Positions 30,101 to 41,552 of a stretch of 64,000 bases of DNA are shown piece after piece. The translations under genes were made by a program, and so were the position numbers. The DNA lies in NCBI RefSeq assembly GCF_035046505.1, contig NC_089821.1:193650377-193714376 (forward strand), in the 5' to 3' direction. The notes beneath the pieces were generated by a model, which saw nothing but the letters and a program-made list of their open reading frames with translations, did no database searches and had not been told where the DNA came from. This DNA is from Tiliqua scincoides. Lineage: Eukaryota > Chordata > Lepidosauria > Squamata > Scincidae. Position 1 is the first letter of the stretch. Every line of letters begins with the position of its first letter.

Positions 30101-33100
30101 GTTTAGTTCTTCTTCTTTCACCAGCCAGGTTTTTAAGAGTATGCAAAACATATTCAAAACAGTACACGAACCCGCCAAGCCACTTGATACAACAATTGAG
30201 CAAATATTTGTCAAACTTTGTATGACAGGATCTGGAGAAAGATCCTGGTTCTTCTCTTGCTCTATTTAATCCAAAACTTCCACATTTGTACACAGACAAA
30301 ACAGAACAATGGCATACATTAATGCAAATAAAAAAGGAGGGGCTCAGGGCTGCATGGAGAGTCCTCACAAAAGGCCTTGACATTAAGACTTGTCCTCTGT
30401 AAAAGCCAAGAACAAAAAAGGAACAAACATTCTTACCCTCTTTGTTAATCTGATGGCAAAAGGAAAGCTAAGCCATCCACAAACACAGGAAAGGCATTTT
30501 CAATAGCATTAGCACTCACCTGTTCCGAGTCCTAATACAGATGACTTAAAGCCACATCTTTCCTCTATTGCATACACAGAGCAAGCCTCAAAATCTCCCC
30601 AAGTACAAAACAAATGACAACTGGGAGGATGGAGGCATTGCCACACTCTCAAAAGTCTACACAGCATTTTTCAAGAGTTCATTCTAGTCCATGTGGATGT
30701 TACGACTCTTGCCTGATAGAGGCTACCGAAGTGGCAATGTTGTGGCTGCTAGAAATGTTCCTTGGTTGTGGGTTTTTCCCCCTATTTGCTGCAGCAGAAA
30801 TAGTTAAGACTGTCAAGAACAACATTAAGAAGGTATGTGTGTGGAACTAAAAACTCAGTTTTGCCCTGCTTAGAGCGCCTGCAAACGGTACGGAAGAGCC
30901 CAATATATGCACAATCATTGATAGTGATGCAGAGGCTGAACAACAGGAATAATGAGGCAGAGTCAATTAAGGTGTTCTCTTTCTACTGACAACAGGGTAT
31001 ATAATAGCCAGAAGGAGAAAGAAACAACTGCCAGAGCAGGGCCAGCCCATCAATGAGGACAACTGAAGCATTCACTTCAGGCAGCAGACTGGCAGAGGGC
31101 ATGCCTCACTGGTGTGCATTGATCCTCCTTCTCCTTCCACACTCTGGACTGGAAAAGGAACAGAAGGACATAAGTGTGCTGGAGAGGGGAGTGAGGGACT
31201 ATTGTGCCGGAAGAGCAGAGACTATCACATCACCAGGTAAAGGGGGGCAGCATTTGGCACATAACTTCAGAAACCACAAAGTCATGTGCTGGCCCTGTAC
31301 CAGAGTGGTGTACTGAATTTCATTCCAGCAGCTGTGCTCACAGATGAAAAACTAGCAAACTGAAAGCGCAAATTTGCACTTCTGTCTCTTCCTATAATCT
31401 GATGAGCTCCGCAGAGAACAAATTGAGGAGTCACATTAGAAAAAACCCACTGAGGGACTTAAATAGCCACATCTTTGAAGTCATTGAATGGCTAGCCTTC
31501 CACTTCTTAACAATGATAAACATATCTGAACCAAAGCAGTACAGCACAGTTTCAGCAAGCAGCAGTGCGTAAAACAATCAATTTCAACATACCTTTCCTG
31601 CATCTACGAGACTAGTTATTTCATCCAGAAATGGACCACTTGGCATAAAAAATGCCCACCGGTAATGGATCCCTTTACAAAGATGCTGTAACGAAAAGCA
31701 TAACCATACGCGGCCTGGTCAATAGCAAACAAAAAACAGAAAACGTCTTCAAACTATACCAGAAAAATGCCTACACACAGCAAAGACAAGAACTGCTTTT
31801 TCTAATATACCTTTATTGCTTTCGTGCCAATAGTCACTCCAGTCTGTAACATGCCATCGGCTACACCAAGCCTGTCCACATTCACCAAGAAGGGTGTTAC
31901 TAAAGATACATATGTTGCCCCTGACCACTTTTTGAGAAGATCAGCAGCCCATTTTTCAGTGGATCCACCAACGTTATCTAGGATGAAGTCAAACCTAGAG
32001 AGAAGAAAATAAAATAATTGGGAGTGGAAATAACAAAGGGCACATGCAGCCACACTTGCTCAGGGCATCAGAGGGGTGTGGGTGTGGATGTCTGCTCAGG
32101 ACCCTGGTGGGGCAGTGTTAGGGTGGTCCCTGAGTGACTTGCCAGTGGCATCACCAAAAGGTCCAGGTTGCTTCCACACTAGACCACGATTCTGGATTTG
32201 ACACAATTCATTGCCTCAATTTGTATAGCAAATCCACAGTTGAGATTCCAGTATTTTCTGTGTTGGCCTGCAGTCTATTTTCAGTCCCGATTGTGTCGAT
32301 TTTAAAAACTTAACAGGCAATTGCTGTGCCAGCCTCTCCAACATGGGCCAGCAAAACACTACTGCTTGGGGCTCATGCCCCTTTAATTTGTGTTCCATCC
32401 CACTCACGGTATTACTGAATCAGCCTTTCAGTAACTAACTGCATGTTCTATGGCAGCTGGCCATTTCTCTTTGTCCCATTAGCTGGAAGGAAACAACTAA
32501 CCAAAGGGACAGTAGCCCTGAGAAGCAGAACCATCTTTAGAAGACACTGGGAGTCTGAGAGGAGAAGTTTGTTCAAAACCATCTGACTGAATACTGCAGT
32601 CCTAAATACACTTCGCAGCAAGGCCTCCTGAATCAAATGAGACTCAGTCTGAGTAGACATTCTTACTATCTTTTCTGTTGGGTTGGGAATTGCTGGACAT
32701 TTATGAGAAGCATAGGACACTATTAAGTACCACTATTAAATACCACATAGAGCCACTATTTCAATTCTGCTTCCAGTTGATTGCCAACCCACTCTGCGCA
32801 CTGACTTGGGTGTAAAGACCACTCCTCCTCCTCCCTTACAGGCATGGATACGTACAGTGGTAAGGTTTTCAGCTGCTCTTCCACATTCCCAGACTTATAA
32901 TCAACCACATCATCTGCTCCAAGCCTTCTCACCAGTTCACTGGCATCCTGAGAACAAACTGCTGTCACATGAGCACCCCAGGCTTTCATTAACTTAAAAA
33001 AGGAGGGGGGGGGAAACAAATGATAAAAAGACTAGTGATAAAAATGATTTTAAAAAACCAATTAAAAAAAATCTCAAAAACACTCCAAGATTAAAATGTG

Positions 33101-36100
33101 TGTTTCTACTAATTCCATGACAATAAATATCCTCTTTACAAATATTATCAGTGCAAGACGTTTGCATCAATGCAACCTATTTCGAGTCAGGGAGCTCTCA
33201 CTGTTTTCAGTACTTTGCAGTACTTCAACATTAACAACATAAAAGTCTCCCGGGTTAGACTAACAGCTCATCTAGCACAGTACCCCATTTCCCACAGTGG
33301 ACAGCCAGATGCTGCCAGGAAGCTCACAAGCAGTGCAGGAAGGCACATCTGGTTCTCCTCTTATTTGTCCCCAGCTATTGGCTTTCAGAGACAGACCACT
33401 TCTGAACAGATCACACAAACAAGCAAGTGGAACCTCTACCGCAGAGGAAGCCAGCACAGTGCACCCAACTCCAGGGAAGCAAGGGAGGGGAGGGCATCCT
33501 CAGCTGCAATGTACTGATGCTGCATCTGCATTCCATGCCTCTGTCCCTCCATCCAGTATGGAACCTTCAGGATTGTGAGATGTGTTTCTTCAACAAACTG
33601 CATTGCTTAACTGTGCATTCCTTTTGCAACAGCTAAACACTAGGAGAGATTGCTCTCCCTTATTGAATGCCACACTCCACCCATTGGTACTGCTAACCAA
33701 ACACTCATGCAAATTTTTTGTGCAGCAAGTTACCAGCATCTGTTTTGTCTAAGGGCTGTTGTGACTTGTGCCAGTCCTTCCCTGGGAAAAGGCTTCCTTC
33801 CAGGTGCCCCAAAAGGGACTTGAAGCTTTGCCATGGAGAAACTTGTTTGTTCCACATGGCTGCCCTTTTCCATGGGAGCTAGACTGTTACCCTTGGTAAG
33901 TTCGGCTCAAAAAGGTATTCCTTGGACATGGGTTTGTGTGGGATAAGAGACTCAAACCCTGCTGCAGGTCTTCTGCTTTTTTCACCTTTCTTGCAGCTGC
34001 CACAGAAGCTCCAGTATGGAGTGGGGGTGCACTTGTGTTTGCGTGTGTGGTGCCCCTGGGCATTTCCCCACAGCTGGCAGCGCAGCCTGTTGCTATGTCA
34101 TTCATTCCTAGAGGCTTGTGGAAGGATGTCTCCCCAGAGATAGCCATTCATTGGCCCTGTGTCTGCAACTGTCCACACCCCCTGCTTGGTTCACCTTGGT
34201 GATACTTCTTTAACCACCAGAGCTAGGAACCAGGTGGATAAAGTGGTTGGCTTCTTGGGTGTTGCATTGATGACACACCAACATCTCACATATGCCACAA
34301 TGCCACTCCATGGATGAGAGGCTATGTTGGGGTTTCCATGGACACTGTTGGCATTACTGGGCTGCCTGGATGGACTTAGGACATGGAAATCATTGCACTG
34401 GCATAAGTGAGCCACCAGTGCAATGTCCAAATAAGGTGGGGGGTGTAAGTTCCTCTTTGCAGAGAACTGTAGTTCAGGCTTCTTTCCTTTTTCGTTCAAG
34501 AGCTCGGTGGAGATAAGCAACAGTTACCTGTATAGCGAAGGTACCCACTCCACCTGATGCACCAAGGATCAATATTCTGTGAAGAAAATAACTCCTTGTA
34601 GAAAGCAGCTCAACTCACAGATTCACTTAAACATATTTCTATATTCTAACAATTTAAAAAAGCTAAACTGTCTCAAGTCTCTACTGCATAAATCTATTTC
34701 CAACTTGTTTTATCATTACAAGGAAAAGCAAAAACAACGAGGTGAATGAAGGTAAACTCAACCCTGGAAAATAAGCTGGATGCAAGAGGCAATGTCTGAA
34801 CACTGGAACACGGTGGTAAGAAATTATCTTGTATTGTAGTGGACTCTTCTAATGGAGACAAAGAACATAAGAGGCACTGTCTCTCTTTCACATACAAACA
34901 AGCTATTTCCTTTCTCAACCCAAACTCAGATCCTTCACTTTTTTCTAACAACCAGCATGAGTGAAGGAAGGTGCTAGTGAAACAGAAGGAAGCCAGGCCC
35001 TTCTCCTGTTCTCCCTGATGCTTCTCTCTCCAGCAACCTCCTTTAGCAAAGTCTCCACATCCCAAGAGGTAGGCTGCAGTGTAGGCTTAAATTACTGGGA
35101 TGGGAAATGGAGAGAACTGAAAAAGTCAGGAAAAAAGTTCAACTAGTGAATGAAAAGTTCCCCATCCCACTCCTTCAAAGCTGTGTTCATGATAACTCAC
35201 TCTAAGGGAAAGTTAAGCAAGATATTCCTTCAACCTCAGTCATTTTCAGTCAAGCAAGTAGAACTTACAGAAAAAATGCTGGTCAAAAGTAGTAGAAGAG
35301 CTGATTCCACTAGAATCTAAACCCAAGATAAAGTCATGGCCTTATCTATCTCTGGTTAAGTTAAATAAGCTGGTATATTGTAAACAGTTGCAATAGCATC
35401 TCCTAGCTTGTTCCCATGAGCCTCTATGGTGACCTAGAAGTTCACAGGATCATGCAGTAAGGTCCCATCTGTTTAAGAACAAGGAAGAGTAAATGACCAC
35501 ATTCAGCTATTGGAAGCATAAATGATAAACAAAAACTGACTATTGATTTAACAAGACATCTTCTTGTGCCTGACAGAGTAGGATACTGAAAATAGCTAGT
35601 TTCAGTGCAGCACTTCTTATGTAATCTAAGGACTCAAGATGCACTATAATTGATGAATCACCCAGGTAGTGTAATAAAGAAATCTGTCCTTAATAGAAGC
35701 ACATGCAAACATGCATTAAAAGAAACTCCAAAGCTGACTTCTTTGGCTACTATTGGTTACTTACCTTTTATTGCTACAGTTATCCTGCTTTAGCCCCCCA
35801 ACTTGACTGACCGCAGTCCATGTTGTTAGGCCAACGTAAGGCAAGGAAGCAGCCTGAGTATGACTGAGACACCTGGGTTTTTTAGCAACCTGTATAGAGA
35901 ACAGGCATGTATTCAAGAGCAGGGAAGGCTTGTGTGCTACCAAAGCAGGATCTCCCAGCATCGCCTTATGAAACCAACCAGCCAAAAAGAACCAGTCACT
36001 GCAAAAGTGTGCCTCCCCAGACCCATCCCGGCAAGGTAGTTCAGAAGGGTATGATGACTGATGGATGGTCTAGAAAGGTGCTGAAACCAACAGCAGAACC

Positions 36101-39100
36101 AACACGGTCACACTCCCCCATCTGGTTCCCTTCATAAGTTATCTGGCAGAGCAACCAAAACTGTTTCAGTTTTGAAACTGGATCAGAAGTTGAACTAAAA
36201 AGGGTTCAGAAAATCACTCTCTTCCAGGAATCTCTAAAGCTGGGGCTCCAGTATATGACACCACAACACAAATTGGGTTGAGCACTTGCTTAAGAATGGC
36301 CATTTAGAGACTGGGTGGTAATGTCTAGGTTGGTGGGATCCAAGGAGGAAAGGGCCAGCTGCTGCTGAAATAAACAGGTGGGTCCCAAACCCTCCACTAA
36401 TAAACCATTAGTCAACCTCCCTGCTCCTTCAGCCAATCCCCCCCATCAGCTTTTCATAGCCTAGATGGGCAAAGACTGAGGGCATAGTTGGACCATCTCA
36501 TATTACCAAGAATCCTGCCCATGTTCGCAGGCTGTGCAGGCTGAAAAGAATCCATAACTACAAGGACAAGAGGGTGCCAACAAAACTTGTCAGTGTGGAA
36601 TTGATGGCAAATGTATGTGATTTTATTTGCAAAGTGCATTGAAAGCAGGTTCCAGCAGGTAACTAAGGTATCCTCCATGACTCTGCGTAGGTGAAGATGT
36701 AAAAGGAATAGTGCTGCTGGACAACTGTCTGCAGATGCTATGGTAGCAGAGAAGGAATCCCTCTTTGCTGCCATAGTAGCCTTGGAGCAGGCCCAAGAGT
36801 GGACTCTAACCTATGTTCAGCTGGAATAGACAAGAGTTTTCCCCCCGTCATTCCAGTTGTCTCTCCCAGTACCTGTAAGCTCATAAACGCACGTGCAAAG
36901 AGAATGTGCAGGACATGTAAAATGTTCCTCACGTGTGAGGATAATCAAAATTCAGCAACAGTGGGATGCTGTTCAGACAGGGTAACCCTAACCTTGTAAA
37001 TCAGAAGTCACTGGTTGCCTGTGACAAACAAGAATTGTTCCAAGATAACTGGACCCTTCCCCCAACACAATGTCTTAAACATGCCAAGCTTGTAGTAGAG
37101 TGTGTAGAAATTCAACTACAAGAAGAAAGACATGGCCATTTTACAGCAGCTGCCAGCTGATTCTCACTTTCCTTCCCATTCTGAGCTCAGGGTGAAGCAC
37201 TTGGTTTTTCCAGCTGGGGGAAAGCAGCCATCTATAGCCTCCCTCTCTCTTAACTTTCAAAACTAGGTGAGAAAGGGAAGGGGATCTCTGTGATGGAGTG
37301 GTGCAGTGTCATGGCAGTCTAGGCATGGGGAGGAAAGCACCACAGAAGACAAGATCAGAGCAGAGTAGGAAGGGGCTCATCAACTAAAAATACCTTTGCA
37401 AGGAAGGAATCACTCTTATACAGTTCTCTGTGAGGACACAAAACAGTCTGCTTAGCTGTTTCTGATCAAGCGGATATCATTAGTGGCAATTTATGGTATT
37501 TTACATGCCTTAGCAGAAGAAACAGCTTAAGGCAGCCTGTGAGGTTGAAGGCCACAATTCAAAGCACACTAACTGGACAGCAATCCTAAGGAACTTAGCG
37601 GGACTTGCACAAACATAAAGCACTGTAAAGGGGGTACAAATAAGTACACACATGGGTGCCCTTCAAAGCAAAGAATGTGTTTCCTTACCTCATTCCCGCT
37701 TGCCACCACAAACTCTGACAAAGTGCCTTGCTTCCAGGGAGGAACTGCTGCCCACACCTGAAAAACAGGGAAGCCCACACCTCAGGGATTTGGCTGCAGT
37801 GCTGTCACTTCAGGGTATACCTTTCCACCAAGTACTGCAATGTCCCGGCAACCAGAAAATGAACTATTCTCATTTCTAACCTAAAGAGAGATTCATAATT
37901 ATATCAGCCTTGGTACATGATATTGTGCTATGCACAACATGTTAAACTCCTCCCATTCTAAGACCCATTAATATCTGCCTTTGGGGCTAACTTCCTTACT
38001 GCATTAAGTATGATAAGAGGCAAGATACAGAAAGAGTCCCTAGTATTATTTACAACTTCCAGTTTCACAATTCTATCTTTTGCTGAAGTGCCTACAGCAC
38101 ATGGAAGTCCTTTGTTCCCGAGATGGAAAGTTTAGAAAGCAGTTCAACATAACTTCTGTCCTTTCCACTCTCAGTTTTAACATTACCTCATCTCCAGGTT
38201 TGAAATAGGACACGTTTAGTCCACATTCCATCACTTCCCCAGAAACATCACGGCCAAGCGTTAGAGGAAATTCACTGCCTGTGGTTTTGATTCGCAGTGG
38301 ATCTCGCTTCATCCTTAAAGCAGCAGCCCCATAGCCATCTATCAAAAAAAGAGAGGGAGCCAGGGTGGAGGGGAGCAAGAGAGGGGAAAAGGGATTTCTT
38401 GAGTTTTCCTCTAGAATTAGATGCATAAGTCCCATCTTGGACCCTTGGTTTCTTCACATCAGTATTTCTTTATCCGAGTCATCTACAAAGTACCCTTAAG
38501 AAAATAAGAATAGCCCTGCTGGATCAGGCCAAGGGCCCATCTAGTCCAGCTTCCTGTATCTCACAGTGGCCCACCAAATGCCCCAGGGAGCACACAAGAC
38601 AACAGGCACAACCTGTGTCCTGGTGCCCTCCCCTGCATCTGGCAATCAGAGGCAGCTTGCCTCTAAAACCAAGAGCTTCCACATACCTACTATGACTTGC
38701 AACCTGTAATGAACTTTTCCTCCAGAAATTTGTCCAATCCCCTCCTAAAGGCATCCAGGCAAGATGCCATCACTACTTCCTGTGGCAAAGAGTTCCACAA
38801 ACTAATTACATGCTGGGTAAAGAAATATTTTCTTCTGTCTATCCTAACTCTCCCAACACTCAGCTTTCGTGGATGAAGTGGATTGCCCCAATTCCTTTCT
38901 ACAGATGGGAAATGGAGACAGAGGGACCACCAGGACTCAAGAAGCTTCAGGTCTGATTTACACAAGTAGCAGAATAAGGTTGTAGAGTCTGAGGAGGCAA
39001 CATGAACCGCTGCAGCTTAGGGAAGAGACATTTTTAATACTCTCCCAGATAAAACTAGCTGGAAGAAAACAGCAAGAGGTGTTTGCTGATGCGTTAGAGG

Positions 39101-40880
39101 TGTTTGCTTGACTTGCAGCATGTTTTTTTTCACCATGGAGAAGCATTCAATCATAGTTTCCCTCATTTGTACCTCAGCACAGTCTGGATTCTGCACAGTC
39201 ACTTGCACAGTCTGAATCCAGATTCAGCCACATCTCCCATCCCCACAAACTGAGGAAGGAAGCTGTCAGTATAAAAGCACTTTTCCTTCTAAAGCAAATA
39301 GCAGCTGGGGGATAGATCAGGACCACAGGGAACAATGAAATAAATGCCTTCTCCACCACAGTCCTGACCTGGATCTCTCCCCCCAACTGCTATTCAGGGG
39401 GATAAAACCCCTAAGTCTGCAAGTTCAAAAACATGCTTAATACATCATGTCACTTGGCCTTTAGAACACTGAGAAGTGCATACTGTTCCATAATTAGCTC
39501 TGTTCATCACATAAGAAGTCAATGACATCTGCAAACAACTAATTTTTTTCTCTCTACCTGTAACAAGTACTCCTTGTAAGCTTAGTCCTGGGCTAAAGAC
39601 CCAGAGTAGTACTCATTAACAGAGAGGACCAATATACCTCTTGCCACTGACATCAAGAGGGAGAAACAAAGAAATGTTCAGAACAAACCTATGCAGAGTC
39701 AGACACATCCAACTCCTTTCATTTCATGCCTAACAGCACATGATCAAAGTTATATCAATTCAAGCCCTAGCAGGAGTGAACAAAGCGCCTTCCATAGATA
39801 TCAATTCTAGAAGAGCTGCTGCATCCATGTGTAGCAGCAAACACAACAGTGCCCTTGGACTCCTTAGAGTAACAAATGTACAGCATGATCCCATGGCTAG
39901 CCAAAGCCCATGGATTTCCATGGTCACACAAATGCTCAAATCTGCAAGGGTATGAATGGTTATTGTGACAGCAATTTTGCAGGCAAGAACATAGTAGGCC
40001 TACAAAAACTCATGACACAAGAAGTCTTTTCATTTGTTTTGCTATGGTAACTTCATCAACATCTGTTGAAAAGTGGCAAAAAATTTTCTCGTTTATAAAA
40101 TGACAATAATAGTTATGCATAATAATTACTGTATTTATCTTTAAAATGCCAAGGCTTCCATATTAACCAGTTATTTCGAGTTGTAACTTTTTCAACAAAT
40201 CACTGAACTTTTCACAAAGTCCCACTGAAATCAAAATGCACAACACAAGACAGGTTACTGAGGCCTTACATGTGAGCTAGTCTTCCAATATGACTAAAGC
40301 AGAGTTTGAGAAAGCCATATAAAATCATATTACCATCACTCTTGGTATGAACCATCACTCTTACCATCACACAGGTATGAAGAATATATTCACAAGCTTT
40401 TGTATCTCATGTCTGGAGCCTTATAACTAGAGGTGTTTGTTTTTGGTAAGAGAGATCTGGGTCTTACAGCCTGGACACTGTTTTCAAGGACACTGTTTTC
40501 AAACACTTACAACAAACTTGTGAGATTGCTTACATAAGTTGCATGCCAATTAACTACAGGAACCGTAGCCACTTACTTCGCATGTTAACATCTATGGGGT
40601 TTAAACTTGCAGCGTGGACTTTGATAATAACTTCATTGGGGAAGTTGATTATAGGGAACATCATGTCATTTGTGAACCGCAGCACATCATTTTTCCCATA
40701 TCGGTCAATCACCCAGGATGGCATCGTTGTACATCTTTGAGTGGAGCGGTGGAAATGTCTACAGGGAACCCGCAGCCTCCAACTTTTCTCTGTCCCAACT
40801 TGGCAGGTGACGGCTGAACTCTGACGGCAGAAAAAGCTGCGACACGCTTTCCAGCTTGTGGTGTGTGGTTTGAGCAACAT
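26994..40880 (-). CDS. RTN4IP1: RTN4IP1 (OPA10), mitochondrial zinc-type-ADH-like NAD(P)H oxidoreductase
   Basis: Nine minus-strand exons (40880-40577, 38338-38187, 37757-37689, 35889-35765, 34576-34528, 32992-32856, 31994-31811, 31685-31593, 27110-26994) join in phase to 1230 nt, 409 residues plus stop; human has 396. Residues 1 to about 53 are Arg/Ser-rich with one acid, a mitochondrial presequence. A GroES-like half follows ([29 protein letters not shown]), then a Rossmann half with GASGGVG at 222-228. The family lacks the zinc ligands of classical ADHs. Known role: a matrix NAD(P)H oxidoreductase supporting coenzyme Q synthesis; defects cause optic atrophy 10. The start chosen is the first ATG after an in-frame TGA; an upstream in-frame stretch has no ATG. 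It diverges from QRSL1 and converges with CRYBG1. No disruptions seen. Confidence 0.95.
27111..31592 (-). other. RTN4IP1 intron 8
   Basis: The largest intron of the gene. A MIR-like fragment lies at about 28300-28410. Two minus-strand open frames (28963-29430, 155 codons; 29529-29741, 70 codons, with a hydrophobic stretch then a basic tail) have no family I recognise. A hAT-like end (CAGGGCCAGCCCATCAATGA) begins at 31037. Confidence 0.5.
28300..28410 (+). repeat. MIR-like SINE fragment
   Basis: GAGGTGAGATTTGAACCAGG and CACTTCACCACCACACCATG match the MIR consensus segments GAGCTGGGATTTGAACCCAGG and CACTACACCACGCTGC. Confidence 0.5.
31593..31685 (-). CDS. RTN4IP1: RTN4IP1 exon 8
   Basis: 31 codons in phase 0, [17 protein letters not shown], then [14 protein letters not shown]. 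Acceptor TTACAG, donor GTATGT. Human has [17 protein letters not shown]. Confidence 0.94.
31811..31994 (-). CDS. RTN4IP1: RTN4IP1 exon 7
   Basis: One base plus 61 codons, [40 protein letters not shown], to TIGTKAIK. Acceptor CTCTCTAG, donor GTATAT. Confidence 0.94.
31995..32855 (-). other. RTN4IP1 intron 6
   Basis: No exon, repeat family or RNA gene recognised; a short local repeat of ACTATTAAGTACC type lies near 32720-32760. Confidence 0.5.
32856..32992 (-). CDS. RTN4IP1: RTN4IP1 exon 6
   Basis: 45 codons plus 2 nt: [45 protein letters not shown]. The acceptor is TTTTTTAAG. The donor assigned is CCACT/GTACGT; this phase is needed to join G-TTT-GAC of exon 7 and gives the same length as human (KSLKPFDF against KTLPLFDF). 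The CSQDASEL(V)R(R)LGADDV segment is the dinucleotide-binding half. Confidence 0.88.
32993..34527 (-). other. RTN4IP1 intron 5
   Basis: Holds an old CR1/L3-like LINE 3' end (about 33235-33430). The overlapping open frames at 33170-34520 on both strands have no coherent domain and look like chance. Confidence 0.5.
33235..33430 (-). mobile_element. Old CR1/L3-type LINE 3' end
   Basis: CTCATCTAGCACAGTACCCC, CACAGTGGACAGCCAGATGC and CAGCTATTGGCTTTCAGAGAC fit the complement of a CR1/L3 3' region in which a 'value of the cluster' of short blocks is widely conserved. Strongly diverged. Confidence 0.5.
34528..34576 (-). CDS. RTN4IP1: RTN4IP1 exon 5 (Rossmann glycine motif)
   Basis: 49 nt: one base plus 16 codons [16 protein letters not shown]. 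Acceptor TTCTTCACAG, donor GTAACT. GASGGVG (residues 222-228) is the AxxGxxG-type NADPH-binding loop. Confidence 0.94.
34577..35764 (-). other. RTN4IP1 intron 4
   Basis: No recognisable repeat, exon or RNA gene. A 123-codon minus-strand frame at 34694-35065 has no family I know. Confidence 0.5.
35765..35889 (-). CDS. RTN4IP1: RTN4IP1 exon 4
   Basis: 41 codons plus 2 nt, [41 protein letters not shown]. Acceptor CTCTATACAG, donor GTAAGT. The QAA.LP(Y)..LT.W motif links the GroES-like and Rossmann halves. Confidence 0.94.
35890..37688 (-). other. RTN4IP1 intron 3
   Basis: Plain intron; no repeat family or RNA gene recognised. Confidence 0.5.
37689..37757 (-). CDS. RTN4IP1: RTN4IP1 exon 3
   Basis: 23 codons: [16 protein letters not shown], then VVASGNE. 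Identical to human except one residue (VVVSGNE). Acceptor TTTTTCAG, donor GTAAGG. Confidence 0.95.
38187..38338 (-). CDS. RTN4IP1: RTN4IP1 exon 2
   Basis: Two bases plus 50 codons: [50 protein letters not shown]. Acceptor TTTTTTTGATAG, donor GTAATG. Confidence 0.94.
38339..40576 (-). other. RTN4IP1 intron 1
   Basis: Holds a CR1 LINE (38496-38880, same strand as the gene). The rest, including the small minus-strand frames at 38958-39386, shows no known family. Confidence 0.55.
38496..38880 (-). mobile_element. CR1 LINE 3' end
   Basis: The minus strand encodes [40 protein letters not shown] and [10 protein letters not shown], followed by the CR1 tail (complement of GGATCAGGCCAAGGGCCCAT and CTAGTCCAGCTTCCTGTATC). 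Confidence 0.87.
40577..40880 (-). CDS. RTN4IP1: RTN4IP1 exon 1 (coding part; mitochondrial presequence)
   Basis: 101 codons plus 1 nt. It starts [20 protein letters not shown] and reaches the conserved [17 protein letters not shown] at residue 53, then [19 protein letters not shown]. The donor is GTAAGT. The N-terminus has many Arg/Lys/Ser/His and one acid. An in-frame GTG-started extension upstream (to 40961) lacks an ATG and follows an in-frame TGA. Confidence 0.92.
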
Positions 40881-40977
40881 GATGGCCAGTAAAGACAAAG
40901 GTTCTTTTAAAACCTGACCTACACACTGGTAGAGAGCAGCCCCTGCATTCACTTTCTTCACAAGTCAGCACATGTTT

Positions 40978-41217
40978 GGATCCAGAACTAGATGTAGAGA
41001 TCCAGGACTGGGTGCAGCACTAGATCAAGAGATCCGGAACTAGATCCCGAACTAGATCCAGGACTAGACTAGATCCCGAACTAGATCCAGAGGTCCAGGG
41101 CTAGATGCAGAACTAGATCCAGGACTAGACTAGATCCAGAGATCCATGGCTAGATGCAGCACTAGATCCAGGGATCCAGGACTAGATCCAGATCTAGGGC
41201 TCCAGCACTAGATGCAG
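40978..41217. repeat. Minisatellite of (A)CTAGATCCAG units next to the bidirectional promoter
   Basis: Degenerate 10-15-bp units (ACTAGATCCAGG, ACTAGATCCCGA, GAGATCCAGG) run for 240 bp. A longer unit is visible: GGACTAGACTAGATCC at 41061 and 41122, 61 bp apart. It lies 98 bp upstream of the RTN4IP1 ATG, probably within its 5' UTR or proximal promoter. Confidence 0.9.
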
Positions 41218-41461
41218 GTGAAAGAGCTGGCTGGGCCCCTTTCCCCTCAAGTCCCGCTGTCCTGCCCTCAGGGGTCTGCTCCCCCCACCCACCCCGGGGG
41301 AAACTGCCTGCCTGCTCCCTGCGCCCGGAGTCTCCTTCAGGCCGGCTCCCAACTTCCTGCAGACGCGCACGCGGCCGCGCGGACCAATGGAAAGGCGGCG
41401 TCCTGGGGCCTGGCGGGGCCGACGCCAATCAGACGCGCGGGTGCTCGAGGGCGCCTGCAAG

Positions 41462-41491
41462 ATGGCTGCGCCCGTGCGCTGCTGGCGGTAG
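41462..41491 (+). other. Possible upstream ORF before QRSL1 (overlaps YY1-like motif)
   Basis: ATG GCT GCG CCC GTG CGC TGC TGG CGG TAG: nine codons (MAAPVRCWR) and a stop, 37 bp before the QRSL1 ATG. It matters only if transcription starts upstream of 41462. Confidence 0.4.
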
Positions 41492-41528
41492 GGGCTGCAG
41501 GCGCCTCGGGGCCTCGCCGGGCGGGGAG

Positions 41529-41552
41529 ATGCTGCGTGCCTCCCTCCGAGAG
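41529..41552 (+). CDS. QRSL1: QRSL1 exon 1
   Basis: Eight codons, MLRASLRE, then GTGATG. Human begins MLGRSLRE and splices at the same residue. The exon is in the GC-rich promoter block. Confidence 0.88.

Noticed and set aside
33170-34520. Cluster of overlapping frames in RTN4IP1 intron 5
   Set aside because: Frames on both strands, no coherent domain, partly inside an old LINE tail; looks like chance.
40881-40961. N-terminal extension of RTN4IP1 from a GTG at 40961
   Set aside because: No ATG in the extension, an in-frame TGA lies just upstream, and the ATG at 40880 gives a normal-length protein with a typical presequence.
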